Source of the DNA: Phycicoccus avicenniae_A
Lineage (GTDB): Bacteria; Actinomycetota; Actinomycetes; Actinomycetales; Dermatophilaceae
Assembly (NCBI RefSeq): GCF_050496545.1
Contig: NZ_JBNVZV010000001.1
Span: 62,001-126,000, forward strand
Length of the DNA: 64,000 bases
Direction of reading: 5' to 3'
Part shown: positions 33,924-46,764 of the stretch, piece after piece
Layout of the letters: the number at the start of each line of letters is the position of its first letter
Position numbering within the stretch: the first letter of the stretch is position 1
Translations under genes and position numbers: made by a program
The notes under the pieces: generated by a model
Databases searched by the model: none
Told to the model about the DNA's origin: nothing
Seen by the model: the letters and a program-made list of their open reading frames with translations, nothing else

Positions 33924-34817
33924 TCACGCCACGCGGCTCACGACCTCCGCCACGAGGTCGTACGCCGCGTGGTCGGTCGTGTTGGCCATCGAGCAGATGA
34001 CGTGGTCGATACCGGCCTCGCCCAGCCGGCCGAGCCGGTGGACGGCCTCCTCGACGGAGTGGCCGTGCACCCCCTCGGGCAGCGGCGCCCCGGTGTCCAT
34101 CGTCAGCCGCGCGAGGCAGGTCTTCGAGATCTCGTCGTAGTCCCGGCCGACGTCCTCGCAGTGGCCGCCCAGGACGTCGAGCTTGCGCGGGATGCCCTCG
34201 GGGCCGAGACCGGTGTCGAAGAGGTTGCAGGCGTCGGCGTACTGCGCGACCAGCCGCAGCGTCTTCCGCTCTCCGCCACCGCCGACCATGATGGGCGGGC
34301 GCCGGACCGGCTGCGGGTGGTTCAGCGGGCGCTCGGCGGTGACGACGCGACCCTCGAACCGGCTGTCGTCGTCGGCGAACATCCGGTGGGCCAGCTCGAG
34401 GGTGTCCTCGAGCAGCTCGAAGCGTTCGCCCGTCGAGGGGAACGGCACGCCGAGGCCGACGTGCTCCTCCTCGTACCAGCCCGCGCCGATCCCCAGCCAG
34501 GCCCGGCCGCCGGAGAGCACGTCGAGCGTGGTCACCGTCTTCAGCAGCAGGCCCGGGTGCCGGTAGGTGACACCCGTGACGAGGGTGCCGAGCTCGATCC
34601 GCTCGGTGACCGCCGCGGCGTGGGAAAGGGTCGTGTAGCCCTCGAGCATGTCCTCGCCCGGGTCGCCGACCATCGCCATCTGGAACCAGTGGTCCATGAC
34701 CCACAGCGAGGCCAGCCCGGCCTGGTCGGCGTCGCGGGCCACCGCCCACCACGTCGCACCGGTCGACGCCGGTGCACCCTCGAACGCGAACCTGCTGACC
34801 TGGAGCCCGAGTCTCAT
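33924..34817 (-). CDS. LLM-class F420-dependent oxidoreductase
   Basis: This 297-residue TIM-barrel enzyme is luciferase-like and of the F420-using type. The pattern VMDHWFQMAMVGDPGEDMLE at about residues 40-59, then ELGTLVTGVTYRHPGLLLKT and GRAWLGIGAGWYEEEH, is typical. It presumably moves a hydride between F420 and a small molecule; the substrate is unknown. It is the only minus-strand gene in the block between dop and mpa and is divergent from the psd-like gene. Confidence 0.87.
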   Translation of the reverse strand: MRLGLQVSRFAFEGAPASTGATWWAVARDADQAGLASLWVMDHWFQMAMVGDPGEDMLEGYTTLSHAAAVTERIELGTLVTGVTYRHPGLLLKTVTTLDVLSGGRAWLGIGAGWYEEEHVGLGVPFPSTGERFELLEDTLELAHRMFADDDSRFEGRVVTAERPLNHPQPVRRPPIMVGGGGERKTLRLVAQYADACNLFDTGLGPEGIPRKLDVLGGHCEDVGRDYDEISKTCLARLTMDTGAPLPEGVHGHSVEEAVHRLGRLGEAGIDHVICSMANTTDHAAYDLVAEVVSRVA

Positions 34818-34885
34818 GGGGCCATCCTCGCCCGCCCGGGGGCGCGTGGGCCCGGAGAGGACGCAGCGCTTGTTACGTTGTCGGC

Positions 34886-35737
34886 GTGCCCGGACGACTG
34901 CTCATCGCCCTGCTGTCGGTGCTGCCCAAGCACGCCCTGAGCCGGGGGGCGGGATGGCTCGCCGAGCGGCGCGTCCCGGTGCGCTGGAGGGCGCGGGTGC
35001 ACGGGACCTTCAGCCGCCTCGTCGGCGCCGACCCGGCCGAGGCGGCCGCCCCGCTCGAGGAGTACGCCACCCTCAACGCGTTCTTCACGCGGACCCTGCG
35101 GCCCGGGCTGCGCCCGATCGCGCCCGGCGCCCTCGTCTCCCCCGTCGACGCCACCGTCGGCGCGTACGGCCCGGTGTCCGCCGACACGCTGGTCCAGGCC
35201 AAGGGGCACGACTACTCCCTGGCCGCCCTGCTCGCCGACCGGGAGTTCGCGGCCGTCTTCGACGGCGGCACCTACACGACCCTGTACCTGTCGCCGCGGG
35301 ACTACCACCGCATCCACGCGCCCCTCACCGGCCACGTCACGGCGGCCACCTACGTGCCCGGCGACCTGTGGCCGGTGAACGCCGCGGCGGTGGCCAACGT
35401 GGCCGACCTCTTCGCCCGCAACGAGCGGATCGTGCTGCGCCTGGAGGCCCCCGGCGGCGGGTGGCTGGCCCTCGTGCCGGTGGGCGCCACGATGGTCGGG
35501 ATGACGCGGCTCGCCTTCGACGACCACCTGCACACGAACGCCCGACGCCGTCGGGTGGAGCACCGCTCCTACCCGTCGCCGCATCCCGTCGAGGCCGGAG
35601 GGCCGGTGGGGCACTTCGAGTTCGGCTCGACCGTCGTGCTGGTCTGCTCCCCCGAGGCGGGGAGCATCGACCCCCTGGAGGTCGGCGCCACCGTGCGGAT
35701 GGGTCAGCGGATCGGGTCCCCGGCCGGGGGCGCCTGA
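34886..35737 (+). CDS. Phosphatidylserine decarboxylase family protein
   Basis: This 283-residue protein belongs to the pyruvoyl-dependent decarboxylase family. Self-cleavage between Gly and Ser in HFEFGSTVVLV (about residues 247-257) would create the pyruvoyl group. Earlier landmarks are LNAFFTRTLRPG, SPVDATVGAYG and LSPRDYHRIHAPLTGHV, with the two catalytic histidines. It makes phosphatidylethanolamine from phosphatidylserine if it has the classical activity. Cells with one such gene need pssA elsewhere, which is not in view. TACGTT (34874-34879) is six bases before the GTG start, giving a leaderless mRNA. Confidence 0.88.
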   Translation: MPGRLLIALLSVLPKHALSRGAGWLAERRVPVRWRARVHGTFSRLVGADPAEAAAPLEEYATLNAFFTRTLRPGLRPIAPGALVSPVDATVGAYGPVSADTLVQAKGHDYSLAALLADREFAAVFDGGTYTTLYLSPRDYHRIHAPLTGHVTAATYVPGDLWPVNAAAVANVADLFARNERIVLRLEAPGGGWLALVPVGATMVGMTRLAFDDHLHTNARRRRVEHRSYPSPHPVEAGGPVGHFEFGSTVVLVCSPEAGSIDPLEVGATVRMGQRIGSPAGGA

Positions 35738-35744
35738 CCCGGCC

Positions 35745-37493
35745 TCAGAGGTACTGGCCGGTGTTGGCGACCGTGGTGATCGACTTGCCGGGCTCGGTGC
35801 CCTCCTTGGTCTTGATGAGCGTGCGGATGTAGACGATCCGCTCGCCCTTCTTGCCGGAGATGCGCGCCCAGTCGTCGGGGTTCGTCGTGTTCGGCAGGTC
35901 CTCGTTCTCACGGAACTCGTCGGTGCAGGACTGCAGGAGGTGCTCGACGCGCAGGCCGCGCTGGCCGGTGTCGAGGAGGTCCTTGATGGCCATCTTCTTC
36001 GCCCGGTCGACGATGTTCTGGATCATCGCGCCGGAGTTGAAGTCCTTGAAGTACAGGATCTCCTTGTCGCCGCCGGCGTAGGTGACCTCGAGGAAGCGGT
36101 TCTCCTCCTCCTCGGAGTACATGCGCAGGACGACGGCGTCGATCATCGCCTCGACCGTGGAGGCCTCCGAGCCGCCGTTCTGCTCGAGGTCGTCCGGGTG
36201 CAGCGGCAGCGACGCGGTGAGGTACTTGGCGAAGATGTCGCGGGCGGCCTCGCCGTCCGGGCGCTCGATCTTGATCTTCACGTCGAGGCGCCCGGGCCGC
36301 AGGATGGCGGGGTCGATCATGTCCTCGCGGTTCGAGGCGCCGATGACGATGACGTTCTCGAGCCCCTCGACACCGTCGATCTCGGCGAGCAGCTGCGGCA
36401 CGATCGTGGTCTCGACGTCGGAGGAGACGCCCGAGCCGCGGGTGCGGAACAGCGACTCCATCTCGTCGAAGAACACGACGACGGGGTAGCCCTCGCTCGA
36501 CTTCTCGCGGGCCCGCTGGAAGATCAGCCGGATGTGCCGCTCGGTCTCGCCGACGTACTTGTTGAGCAGCTCGGGGCCCTTGATGTTGAGGAAGAAGGAC
36601 TTGCCGGGGTCGCGGCCCTCCTTCTCGGCGACCTTGCGCGCCAGCGACGCCGCGACCGCCTTGGCGATCATCGTCTTGCCGCAGCCGGGCGGGCCGTAGA
36701 GCAGGACGCCCTTCGGGGGCTTCAGCTCGTGCTCGACGTACAGGTCGGCGTGCAGGTACGGCAGCTCGACGGCGTCGCGGATGGCCTCGATCTGGCCGCT
36801 GAGGCCACCGATGTCCTCGTAGCCGATGTCGGGGACCTCCTCGAGCACGAGGTCGGCGACCTCGGCCTTGGGGATCCGCTCGAAGACGAAGCCGGAGCGC
36901 GGCTCGAGGAGCAGGGCGTCGCCGGCGCGGACCTTCTCGTCCGCCAGCGAGGCGGCCACCCGGCACACCCGCTCCTCGTCGGCCTGGGCGACGACGAGCA
37001 CGCGGCCGTCCTCGAGGACCTCCTTGCAGAGGACGACCTCGCCGACGGTCTCGAAGCCGTGGGCCGCGACGACGTTCATCGCCTCGTTGAGCATGACCTC
37101 GCGGCCGGGCGCGAGGTCGGCGGTCTCGATGGAGGGGCTGACCGCGACGTGCATCTTGCGGCCGGAGGTGAGGATGTCGGCGGTGCCGTCCTCGAACATC
37201 TCGATGACCGTGCCGTACGCCGCCGGGGGCTGGGCGAGGCGGTCGACCTCGGACTTGAGGGTGACGATCTGCTCGCGCGCGTCGCGGAGCGTCCGGACCA
37301 GTCGCTCGTTCTGGGCGGAGAGCGTGGCGGCCTGCGACCTCAGCTGGGCGAGGTCGCGCTCGAGGGAGCGGATCTGGGCCGGGCTCGCCTCACCGCGCGA
37401 GCGCAGCGCGGCGAGCTCGGACTCGAGGGCCTGCCGCTCCGCCTCCAGGCGTTCGCGCTTGCCCTCCCGGCCACGGGGCTCGTCGGTGCTCAT
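35745..37493 (-). CDS. mpa: Proteasome-associated AAA ATPase (Mpa/ARC)
   Basis: This 582-residue ring ATPase recognises Pup and threads pupylated proteins into PrcAB. It has an N-terminal coiled coil at about residues 10-75, then two OB-type domains. In the AAA module, Walker A is YGPPGCGKTMIAKAV and Walker B is VVVFFDEMESLF. The C-terminus ends GQYL, whose tyrosine docks into the proteasome gate. TACGGT (37499-37504, minus strand) is five bases before the ATG and GGTGGAG overlaps it, so either leaderless or leadered initiation is possible. Confidence 0.96.
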   Translation of the reverse strand: MSTDEPRGREGKRERLEAERQALESELAALRSRGEASPAQIRSLERDLAQLRSQAATLSAQNERLVRTLRDAREQIVTLKSEVDRLAQPPAAYGTVIEMFEDGTADILTSGRKMHVAVSPSIETADLAPGREVMLNEAMNVVAAHGFETVGEVVLCKEVLEDGRVLVVAQADEERVCRVAASLADEKVRAGDALLLEPRSGFVFERIPKAEVADLVLEEVPDIGYEDIGGLSGQIEAIRDAVELPYLHADLYVEHELKPPKGVLLYGPPGCGKTMIAKAVAASLARKVAEKEGRDPGKSFFLNIKGPELLNKYVGETERHIRLIFQRAREKSSEGYPVVVFFDEMESLFRTRGSGVSSDVETTIVPQLLAEIDGVEGLENVIVIGASNREDMIDPAILRPGRLDVKIKIERPDGEAARDIFAKYLTASLPLHPDDLEQNGGSEASTVEAMIDAVVLRMYSEEEENRFLEVTYAGGDKEILYFKDFNSGAMIQNIVDRAKKMAIKDLLDTGQRGLRVEHLLQSCTDEFRENEDLPNTTNPDDWARISGKKGERIVYIRTLIKTKEGTEPGKSITTVANTGQYL

Positions 37494-37515
37494 GCTCCAC
37501 CGTAACTCTCCGGGG

Positions 37516-38499
37516 TCACTGCGGGTCGGAGGATCCGACCACCGAACGGTGCACCTTACGAACCCTCTTCTCCGAGGGCACCCGCTCCCCCACGTTCTCG
37601 GGGGTCCAGTCGGCCTCGGTGGCCTCCTCGCTGGTCACGTAGCCGCGCCCGGGACGGCGCTTGCGCAGCGGCGGGGTGGTGCCGGGCGCCAGCCGCCGGG
37701 TCGTGATGAGGAAGCCGGTGTGGCCGTGCATCCGGTGCTGCGGGCGGACCGCGAGCCCCTCGAGGTGCCAGCCGCGCACGAGCGACTCCCACGCCTGGGG
37801 CTCGGTGAAGGTGTTGTGGTCGCGCATCGCCTCGGCGACCTTGGAGAGCTGGGTGGCCGTGGCGACGTAGCAGATGAGCAGCCCGCCCGGCACGAGCGCC
37901 TCGGACACGACGTCGAGGCACTCCCAGGGCGCGAGCATGTCGAGGACGACGCGGTCGACCGAGCCGGGCTCGACCGCCGCGGGCAGGGACTCGACGAGGT
38001 CGCCGACCTGCACGGTCCAGGCCGGGTGGTCGCCGCCGAAGAACTCGCGGGCGTTGGCCCGGGCGATGGCCGCGAAGTCCTCGCGGCGCTCGAAGGAGTG
38101 CAGCCGCCCGTGCTCCCCGACCGCGCGCAGCAGCGACATCGAGAGCGCGCCGGACCCTACGCCCGCCTCGACGACGACGGCGCCGGGGAAGACGTCGGCC
38201 ATCATCACGATCTGGCCCGCGTCCTTGGGGTAGACGACGGCGGCGCCACGCGGCATCGACATCACCCAGTCGGCGAGCAGCGGGCGCAGCGCCAGGTACT
38301 CGACGCCGGCGGTGTTCGTGATGGTCGAGCCGTCGGGGCTGCCGATGAGGTCGTCGTGGGCGATGTGCCCGCGGTGCGTGTGGAACTGCTTGCCCGGGGC
38401 GAGGGTGATCGTGTGCAGCCGGCCCTTGGGGTCGGTGAGCTGGACGCGGTCGCCCTCGGTGAAGGGGCCGCGGCGGCGCTCGGCTCCGGTGGCGGTCAT
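37516..38499 (-). CDS. trmI: tRNA (adenine-58-N1)-methyltransferase TrmI
   Basis: This 327-residue SAM-dependent methyltransferase modifies adenine 58 in the T-loop of tRNA. The SAM-binding motif is VVEAGVGSGALSMSLL at about residue 110, followed by VVLDMLAPWECLDVV and, at the end, NVGERVPSEKRVRKVHRS. It is downstream of the M50 protease gene: TAGACT at 38507-38512 is seven bases before the ATG and takes its TAG from the M50 stop codon. The mpa gene follows 22 bases later. The same trmI-mpa order exists in mycobacteria. Confidence 0.94.
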   Translation of the reverse strand: MTATGAERRRGPFTEGDRVQLTDPKGRLHTITLAPGKQFHTHRGHIAHDDLIGSPDGSTITNTAGVEYLALRPLLADWVMSMPRGAAVVYPKDAGQIVMMADVFPGAVVVEAGVGSGALSMSLLRAVGEHGRLHSFERREDFAAIARANAREFFGGDHPAWTVQVGDLVESLPAAVEPGSVDRVVLDMLAPWECLDVVSEALVPGGLLICYVATATQLSKVAEAMRDHNTFTEPQAWESLVRGWHLEGLAVRPQHRMHGHTGFLITTRRLAPGTTPPLRKRRPGRGYVTSEEATEADWTPENVGERVPSEKRVRKVHRSVVGSSDPQ

Positions 38500-38509
38500 G
38501 GGCGGGAGT

Positions 38510-39607
38510 CTAGGTGCGGGACCGGACCCGCTTCGACGCGGCGTCGACCGCCGAGGCGAGGGCCACGCCCCACGGCGCCCCGCCGCGGGTCAGCACGACG
38601 AGGCCCACCCCCGTCACGGTCATCGCCCGCAGCACCGGTCCGACGAGGGCCTCCGGCTCGGCCTCGACGACGTTCGCGTCGGGGACCCGCGTGACCAGGG
38701 CGTCGACCGGGGTGGCGGGCGGGACGCCGTCGGGGACGAGGCCGAGGACGAGGGTCGGGCGCGAATCGTCGTCCAGGCAGACGACGAACCCCGGTGCGGT
38801 CCGGGCGACCTCGAGCGGGGTGGCGCGGTCGAGGACCACCGCCCGCTCGGCGACGTCCGCGACCCGCACGGTGTCGAGGACCCGCTCGAGGTTGGCCCGG
38901 CGGATGGCGGCGGTGGCGCCGGACCACAGGACCCAGGCCATGAGCAGCCCGACGAGGGTCTGGAAGAGGTCCGGCCGCCCCGAGAGCAGGTACGGCCCGC
39001 CGATGAGGAGGACCGGCACGGCGACGGCGACGACCCGGCCGACCCAGCCCGCGACGACGAGCCCGAGGTCCCGGCGTCCGCTGACCGCCCAGACGAGGGA
39101 CTGCACCGCCGCGCCGCCGTCGAGCGGAAGGCCCGGCAGCAGGTTGAAGACGGCGAGCAGGGCGTTGAGGAGGCCGAAGTACCACGCGAGGTCGGAGGTC
39201 AGGCCGCCGGAGGAGTAGGCGACGGCGAAGCCCGCGACCGACAGGACGACGTTGACCAGCGGCCCGCTCAGCGCGACGAGGGCGCTGCGGCCCGGGGTCG
39301 CGCCGGTGGCGTCGTACGAGGTGTGCCCGCCCCAGACCGTCGCGACGACCTGGTGCACCCGGAACCCGAGCCCGCGGGCGGTCAGTGCGTGCCCGACCTC
39401 GTGGCCGACGACGGCGACGAAGATCGACAGGACGTTCCACGCGGCGAAGGCCACGGCGATCTCCGTGCCGCGCCCCTGCCCGGACTGGAAGCCGGTGTAG
39501 GCGAACAACGCCGCGAGCAGGAGCCACGTCCGCTCGAGGTACACGGGCACGCCAGCCACGCTGGCGATGCGCAGCGCCCCCGTCGGCGCCGGAGGGGACG
39601 TGGACAT
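38510..39607 (-). CDS. Site-2-protease-like M50 family membrane metalloprotease
   Basis: This 365-residue membrane protein has the M50 zinc motif HEVGH with ligands His69 and His73 in a transmembrane helix (VAVVGHEVGHALTA). A third ligand is in NLLPGLPLDGG at about residue 150. Six or so membrane segments come first; the last 110 residues look like a weak CBS-type pair. Such proteins cut regulatory proteins within the membrane. Many actinobacteria carry an M50 gene beside trmI and mpa, which hints at a link to proteolysis, but substrates are unknown. Its promoter box TAGGGT (39615-39620) is divergent from metH. Confidence 0.9.
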   Translation of the reverse strand: MSTSPPAPTGALRIASVAGVPVYLERTWLLLAALFAYTGFQSGQGRGTEIAVAFAAWNVLSIFVAVVGHEVGHALTARGLGFRVHQVVATVWGGHTSYDATGATPGRSALVALSGPLVNVVLSVAGFAVAYSSGGLTSDLAWYFGLLNALLAVFNLLPGLPLDGGAAVQSLVWAVSGRRDLGLVVAGWVGRVVAVAVPVLLIGGPYLLSGRPDLFQTLVGLLMAWVLWSGATAAIRRANLERVLDTVRVADVAERAVVLDRATPLEVARTAPGFVVCLDDDSRPTLVLGLVPDGVPPATPVDALVTRVPDANVVEAEPEALVGPVLRAMTVTGVGLVVLTRGGAPWGVALASAVDAASKRVRSRT

Positions 39608-39682
39608 GGCGCCGACCCTACGCGAGCCGGACGGCATACTGATCCCTTGCCCCCCAGCCCTCGAGAGGACCCGAGCACCCCC

Positions 39683-43477
<3,795 letters not shown>

Positions 43478-43484
43478 GGCCGGG

Positions 43485-43847
43485 TCAGGGGGCGCAGCCG
43501 ACCTTCTCGAGCACCGCCTCGGCCCTCGGGCCGTCCGGCAGGGTCGTCGCCCGGTCGTAGAGGACGACGAGGTCGATGTCCTCCGGCCCCGTGACGGTGA
43601 GGGTGTAGGCCTTCTGCGTGCCGGTGGAGAAGGTCACGTCCTTGCGCTCGGCGCTGCCGGCCAGCGTGTCGGGGTCGACGTCGTACCCGGCGGCCTCCAG
43701 GCACGGTCCGAGCGTCGTGCCGCCCCCGCCCGGAGAAGACAGTGCGATCGACGCGGCCCGCGACTCCTCCTGGGTCGGTGCGCTCGAGCACCCCGCCACC
43801 GCCACCCCCGCCGCGACGACCATCCCCACGACCACCGGTCTCGTCAC
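43485..43847 (-). CDS. Small lipoprotein of unknown function
   Basis: I do not recognise the family of this 120-residue protein. It starts at GTG 43847 (TACCCT at 43854-43859 is six bases upstream). It has a lipoprotein signal with AVAGC, so the mature protein begins at Cys20, anchored outside the membrane. The mature part has two more cysteines (in GPCLEAAGYDVD and at the C-terminal VGCAP), likely a disulfide, and a beta-rich middle. It is convergent with metH, eight bases from it. Confidence 0.7.
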   Translation of the reverse strand: MTRPVVVGMVVAAGVAVAGCSSAPTQEESRAASIALSSPGGGGTTLGPCLEAAGYDVDPDTLAGSAERKDVTFSTGTQKAYTLTVTGPEDIDLVVLYDRATTLPDGPRAEAVLEKVGCAP

Positions 43848-43923
43848 GGGGCGAGGGTAGCGCTCCCGCGTCCCCCGGGGTGGCGGCTCGGTGGTGTCGG
43901 CGCCGGCGCCTACCGTGGGCGCC

Positions 43924-44769
43924 ATGACCCCCGCCCTGTCCCCGAGCCGCGCCGCGGACTTCAAGCAGTGCCCGCTGCTGTTCCGCTTCCGGACGATCGA
44001 CAAGCTCGAGGGTCCGCCGTCCCCCGCCGCCGCCCGCGGCACCCTCGTCCACGCCGTGCTCGAGCACCTCTTCGAGCTCCCCGCCGCCGAGCGCACGCCG
44101 GCCGCCGCCACCGCGCTCCTCGAGCCGCGGTGGCGTGCTCTCGTCGAGGAGCGCCCCGAGCTCGCGACGATGCTCGCCGACGACGAGCAGCTCACCGAGG
44201 AGGCCTGGTTCGCCGGCGCCCGCACCCTCGTCGAGCAGTGGTTCGACCTCGAGGACCCCACGCGCCTCGAGCCGGCCGCCCGCGAACTCTACGTCGAGAC
44301 CGAGATCGAGGGGCTGACGCTGCGCGGCTACGTCGACCGCCTCGACGTCGCCCCCGACGGCTCGATGCGCGTGGTCGACTACAAGACCGGCCGCTCCCCC
44401 AGCGAGCTGTTCGAGGCCAAGGCCCTCTTCCAGATGAAGTTCTACGCCCTCGTGCTGTGGCGCCTCCACGGCGAGGTGCCCAAGATGCTCCAGCTGGTCT
44501 ACCTCGGCAACGGCGAGGTCGTCCGCTACGTCCCGGACGAGCGCGACCTGCGGGCCATCGAGCGCAACGTGCGGGCCATCTGGGACGCCGTCGTGCGCGC
44601 CGCCCAGACCGGTGACTGGCGGCCGCGCACCTCCAGGCTCTGCGACTGGTGCGACTTCCGCGAGTACTGCCCCGAGTGGGGCGGCACGCCCCCGCCGCTC
44701 CCCGAGGGCGCCGGGCTCATCGCCCTCGACCCCGCGCGCTCCGGCGAGGCCTCACCCGACGACGAGTGA
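43924..44769 (+). CDS. RecB-family PD-(D/E)XK nuclease with a Cas4/AddB-like iron-sulfur cluster
   Basis: This 281-residue protein corresponds to the RecB-like exonuclease near trmI in mycobacteria (Rv2119). The nuclease core is seen as RGTLVHAVLEHLFE, LTLRGYVDRLDVAPDG and VVDYKTGRSP, giving the H-D-(D/E)xK metal site. Cys16, and Cys240-x2-Cys243-x5-Cys249 (CDWCDFREYC), form the four-cysteine pattern of Cas4/AddB-type 4Fe-4S nucleases. TACCGT (43911-43916) is seven bases before the ATG. No cas genes are nearby, so DNA repair is the likely role. Its end overlaps the convergent HAD gene by 18 bases. Confidence 0.88.
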   Translation: MTPALSPSRAADFKQCPLLFRFRTIDKLEGPPSPAAARGTLVHAVLEHLFELPAAERTPAAATALLEPRWRALVEERPELATMLADDEQLTEEAWFAGARTLVEQWFDLEDPTRLEPAARELYVETEIEGLTLRGYVDRLDVAPDGSMRVVDYKTGRSPSELFEAKALFQMKFYALVLWRLHGEVPKMLQLVYLGNGEVVRYVPDERDLRAIERNVRAIWDAVVRAAQTGDWRPRTSRLCDWCDFREYCPEWGGTPPPLPEGAGLIALDPARSGEASPDDE

Positions 44770-45417
44770 CTCCACGGCCTCGGCGAGCCCCTGCGGGGTC
44801 ATCCCGGCCAGCCCGCTGACCTGCACCGCGCCCTCCGTCGGTGGCACGGGCACGACGTGCGGCACGGCGAGGGTCGGCACCCCGGCCGCCACGGCCGAGC
44901 GCACGCCGGTCGGGCTGTCCTCGATGGCCACGCACCGCCCCGGCTCGACCCCCAGCAGGCGCGCGGCGGCGTGGTACGGCTCGGGGTGCGGCTTGCCGTG
45001 CTCGACCTCGTCGCCGGTGACGACGACGGTGAACGCGCCCTCGGGCAGCGCGGAGAGCACCGCGTCGGCGAGCACCCGCCACGACATCGTCACGAGCGCG
45101 TTGGGCACGCCGGCCTCACCGAGGGCGGCGAGCAGCTCGCGGGCTCCGGGCCGCCAGGGCACGTGCTCGCGCACCTGGACGACGACCCGCGCGAGCAGCT
45201 CGTCGACGATCCGCTCCGGCTCCCAGGTGATGGGTGAGTGCTCGCGGATGAAGGCCGCCGAGACCATGAGGTCGTTGCCGACGAGCTCATGGGCGAACGC
45301 GTCGTCCCACGTCCCGCCGTGCTCGGCGACGATGGCCCGTTCGGCGTCGATCCAGTAGGGCTCGGTGTCGACGAGCGTGCCGTCCATGTCCCAGAGCACG
45401 GCTGCGGGGAGGCTCAT
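44752..45417 (-). CDS. HAD-superfamily phosphatase
   Basis: This 221-residue hydrolase has the HAD motif I WDMDGTLVDTEPYW at the N-terminus, with the nucleophile and acid aspartates. A helical cap domain follows, then motif II (NALVTMSW) and motifs III/IV in KPHPEPYHAAA and VAIEDSPTGVRSAVAAG. It is of the beta-phosphoglucomutase/phosphoglycolate phosphatase type. The substrate is a phosphorylated small metabolite that cannot be named. TAGGCT (45426-45431, minus strand) is eight bases before the ATG. Confidence 0.88.
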   Translation of the reverse strand: MSLPAAVLWDMDGTLVDTEPYWIDAERAIVAEHGGTWDDAFAHELVGNDLMVSAAFIREHSPITWEPERIVDELLARVVVQVREHVPWRPGARELLAALGEAGVPNALVTMSWRVLADAVLSALPEGAFTVVVTGDEVEHGKPHPEPYHAAARLLGVEPGRCVAIEDSPTGVRSAVAAGVPTLAVPHVVPVPPTEGAVQVSGLAGMTPQGLAEAVESLVVG

Positions 45418-45476
45418 GGGTCAGCAGCCTAACGAGCCGTAGGGTGGAGTCCTGACCGGCCCGAGGAGGACGCCCC

Positions 45477-46343
45477 GTGATCGAGCTCGAGGACATCGGC
45501 GAGCTGCGCGACCCCGTGATGATCGCCGCCTTCGAGGGCTGGAACGACGCCGGGGAGGCGGCCAGCGCCGTCATCGAGCACCTCGCCGAGGTCTGGGACG
45601 CCGACGTCGTGGCCGCCCTCGACCCCGAGGACTACTACGACTTCCAGGTCAACCGGCCGCGGGTGGTGTCCGAGGGCGGCAAGCGCCGCATCAGCTGGCG
45701 CACCACGCGCGTCCTCGTGGCCCGCGACACCTCGCTCGGCCGCGACGTCGTCCTCGTCCAGGGGGTCGAGCCGTCCTTCCGCTGGCGGGCCTTCGCCGTC
45801 GAGCTGATGGAGCTCGCCGAGGCCACAGACGTCTCGATGGTCGTCACGCTCGGCGCGCTGATGGCCGACGTCGCGCACTCGCGGCCGATCCCGATCTCGG
45901 CGACGTCCGACACCGAGGACACCCGTCACCGGTACGACCTCGAGCCCAGCGGCTACGAGGGCCCCACCGGCATCGTCGGGGTGCTCGCGGACGCCGCGGG
46001 CCAGGTCGGCATCCCGTCGGTCTCCTGCTGGGCGGCGGTGCCGCACTACGCCGGCCACTCCCCCTCGCCCAAGGCCACGCTCGCCCTGGTCGGCCGGCTC
46101 GAGGAGCTGCTCGACGCGCCGATCGAGCACGGCGAGCTCGACGAGGACGCCCGCGCCTGGGAGCGCGGCATCAACGAGCTCGCGGAGTCCGACACCGAGG
46201 TCGCCGAGTACGTCGAGAGCCTCGAGGAGGCCCAGGACACCGCCGAGCTCCCCGAGGCGAGCGGCGACGCCATCGCCAAGGAGTTCGAGCGCTACCTGCG
46301 GCGTCGGGGCACCGACGAGCCCGGGACCCCCGGCCCGGTCTGA
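45477..46343 (+). CDS. PAC2 family (proteasome assembly chaperone-like) protein
   Basis: This 288-residue protein belongs to the PAC2 family, named for a eukaryotic proteasome assembly chaperone; the bacterial members have no proven role. Landmarks are DPVMIAAFEGWNDAGEAASA near the N-terminus, then VVLVQGVEPSFRWRAF and GIVGVLADAAGQVGIPSVS. The mycobacterial equivalent also lies between metH and mshC. GAGGAGG upstream of the GTG start is a strong ribosome-binding site. Help in PrcAB assembly is an attractive but unproven inference. Confidence 0.88.
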   Translation: MIELEDIGELRDPVMIAAFEGWNDAGEAASAVIEHLAEVWDADVVAALDPEDYYDFQVNRPRVVSEGGKRRISWRTTRVLVARDTSLGRDVVLVQGVEPSFRWRAFAVELMELAEATDVSMVVTLGALMADVAHSRPIPISATSDTEDTRHRYDLEPSGYEGPTGIVGVLADAAGQVGIPSVSCWAAVPHYAGHSPSPKATLALVGRLEELLDAPIEHGELDEDARAWERGINELAESDTEVAEYVESLEEAQDTAELPEASGDAIAKEFERYLRRRGTDEPGTPGPV

Positions 46344-46356
46344 CGCCGCAGGCGGC

Positions 46357-46764
46357 TCACTGGCCGAGCCCGCTGATCAGGGCGATGCACGCCCCGCCGA
46401 GCACGATGAGCACGACGGCTCCCCCGGCCAGCGCCCCGAGCGCGACCCATCGGGAGCGGCGGTAGACCAGGGCGGCCGCGACGAGGGCGACCGGAACGAA
46501 GACGACGAGGAGCTGCAGGGCGACGCTCGGCCCGTCGGAGGAGCCGGACACGACTGCGAGGAGGACGAGCAGCCCGATGGCCAGAGCCGGCGCGCCGAAG
46601 ACACCGACGACCACGCCGATCCAGAAGAGCCCCTTGTTCGACATCCCGCGGCGCGGGCCCGGCGGGGGCGGCGCGCCGTAGGGGGCCGACGGTCCCGGCG
46701 GTCCGGGGGGCAGGCCCGGAGGCGGGCCGGGCGGGGGCGGTGGGGGCGACGGGGGTGTGCTCAT
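46357..46764 (-). CDS. Proline-rich small membrane protein, last gene of the radical SAM operon
   Basis: The first 40 of 135 residues are mostly proline, glycine and serine (SPPPPPPGPPPG, then YGAPPPPGPRRG), followed by three hydrophobic segments with a short YRRSRW loop. The C-terminus is GACIALISGLGQ. I know of no function. Its ATG overlaps the stop of the preceding gene as ATGA, so it belongs to the four-gene operon that starts with the Lgt-like gene. Many actinobacterial proteins carry such a proline-rich lead, so this alone is not informative. Confidence 0.7.
   Translation of the reverse strand: MSTPPSPPPPPPGPPPGLPPGPPGPSAPYGAPPPPGPRRGMSNKGLFWIGVVVGVFGAPALAIGLLVLLAVVSGSSDGPSVALQLLVVFVPVALVAAALVYRRSRWVALGALAGGAVVLIVLGGACIALISGLGQ

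Noticed and set aside
39608..39682. Possible cobalamin riboswitch before metH
   Set aside because: Only 75 bases separate metH from the M50 gene, too short for the element, and no conserved B12-box sequence is visible.
43924..44769. Cas4 as part of a CRISPR system
   Set aside because: The four-cysteine nuclease resembles Cas4, but no repeat array or cas gene is present, and the position matches the RecB-like gene of mycobacteria.
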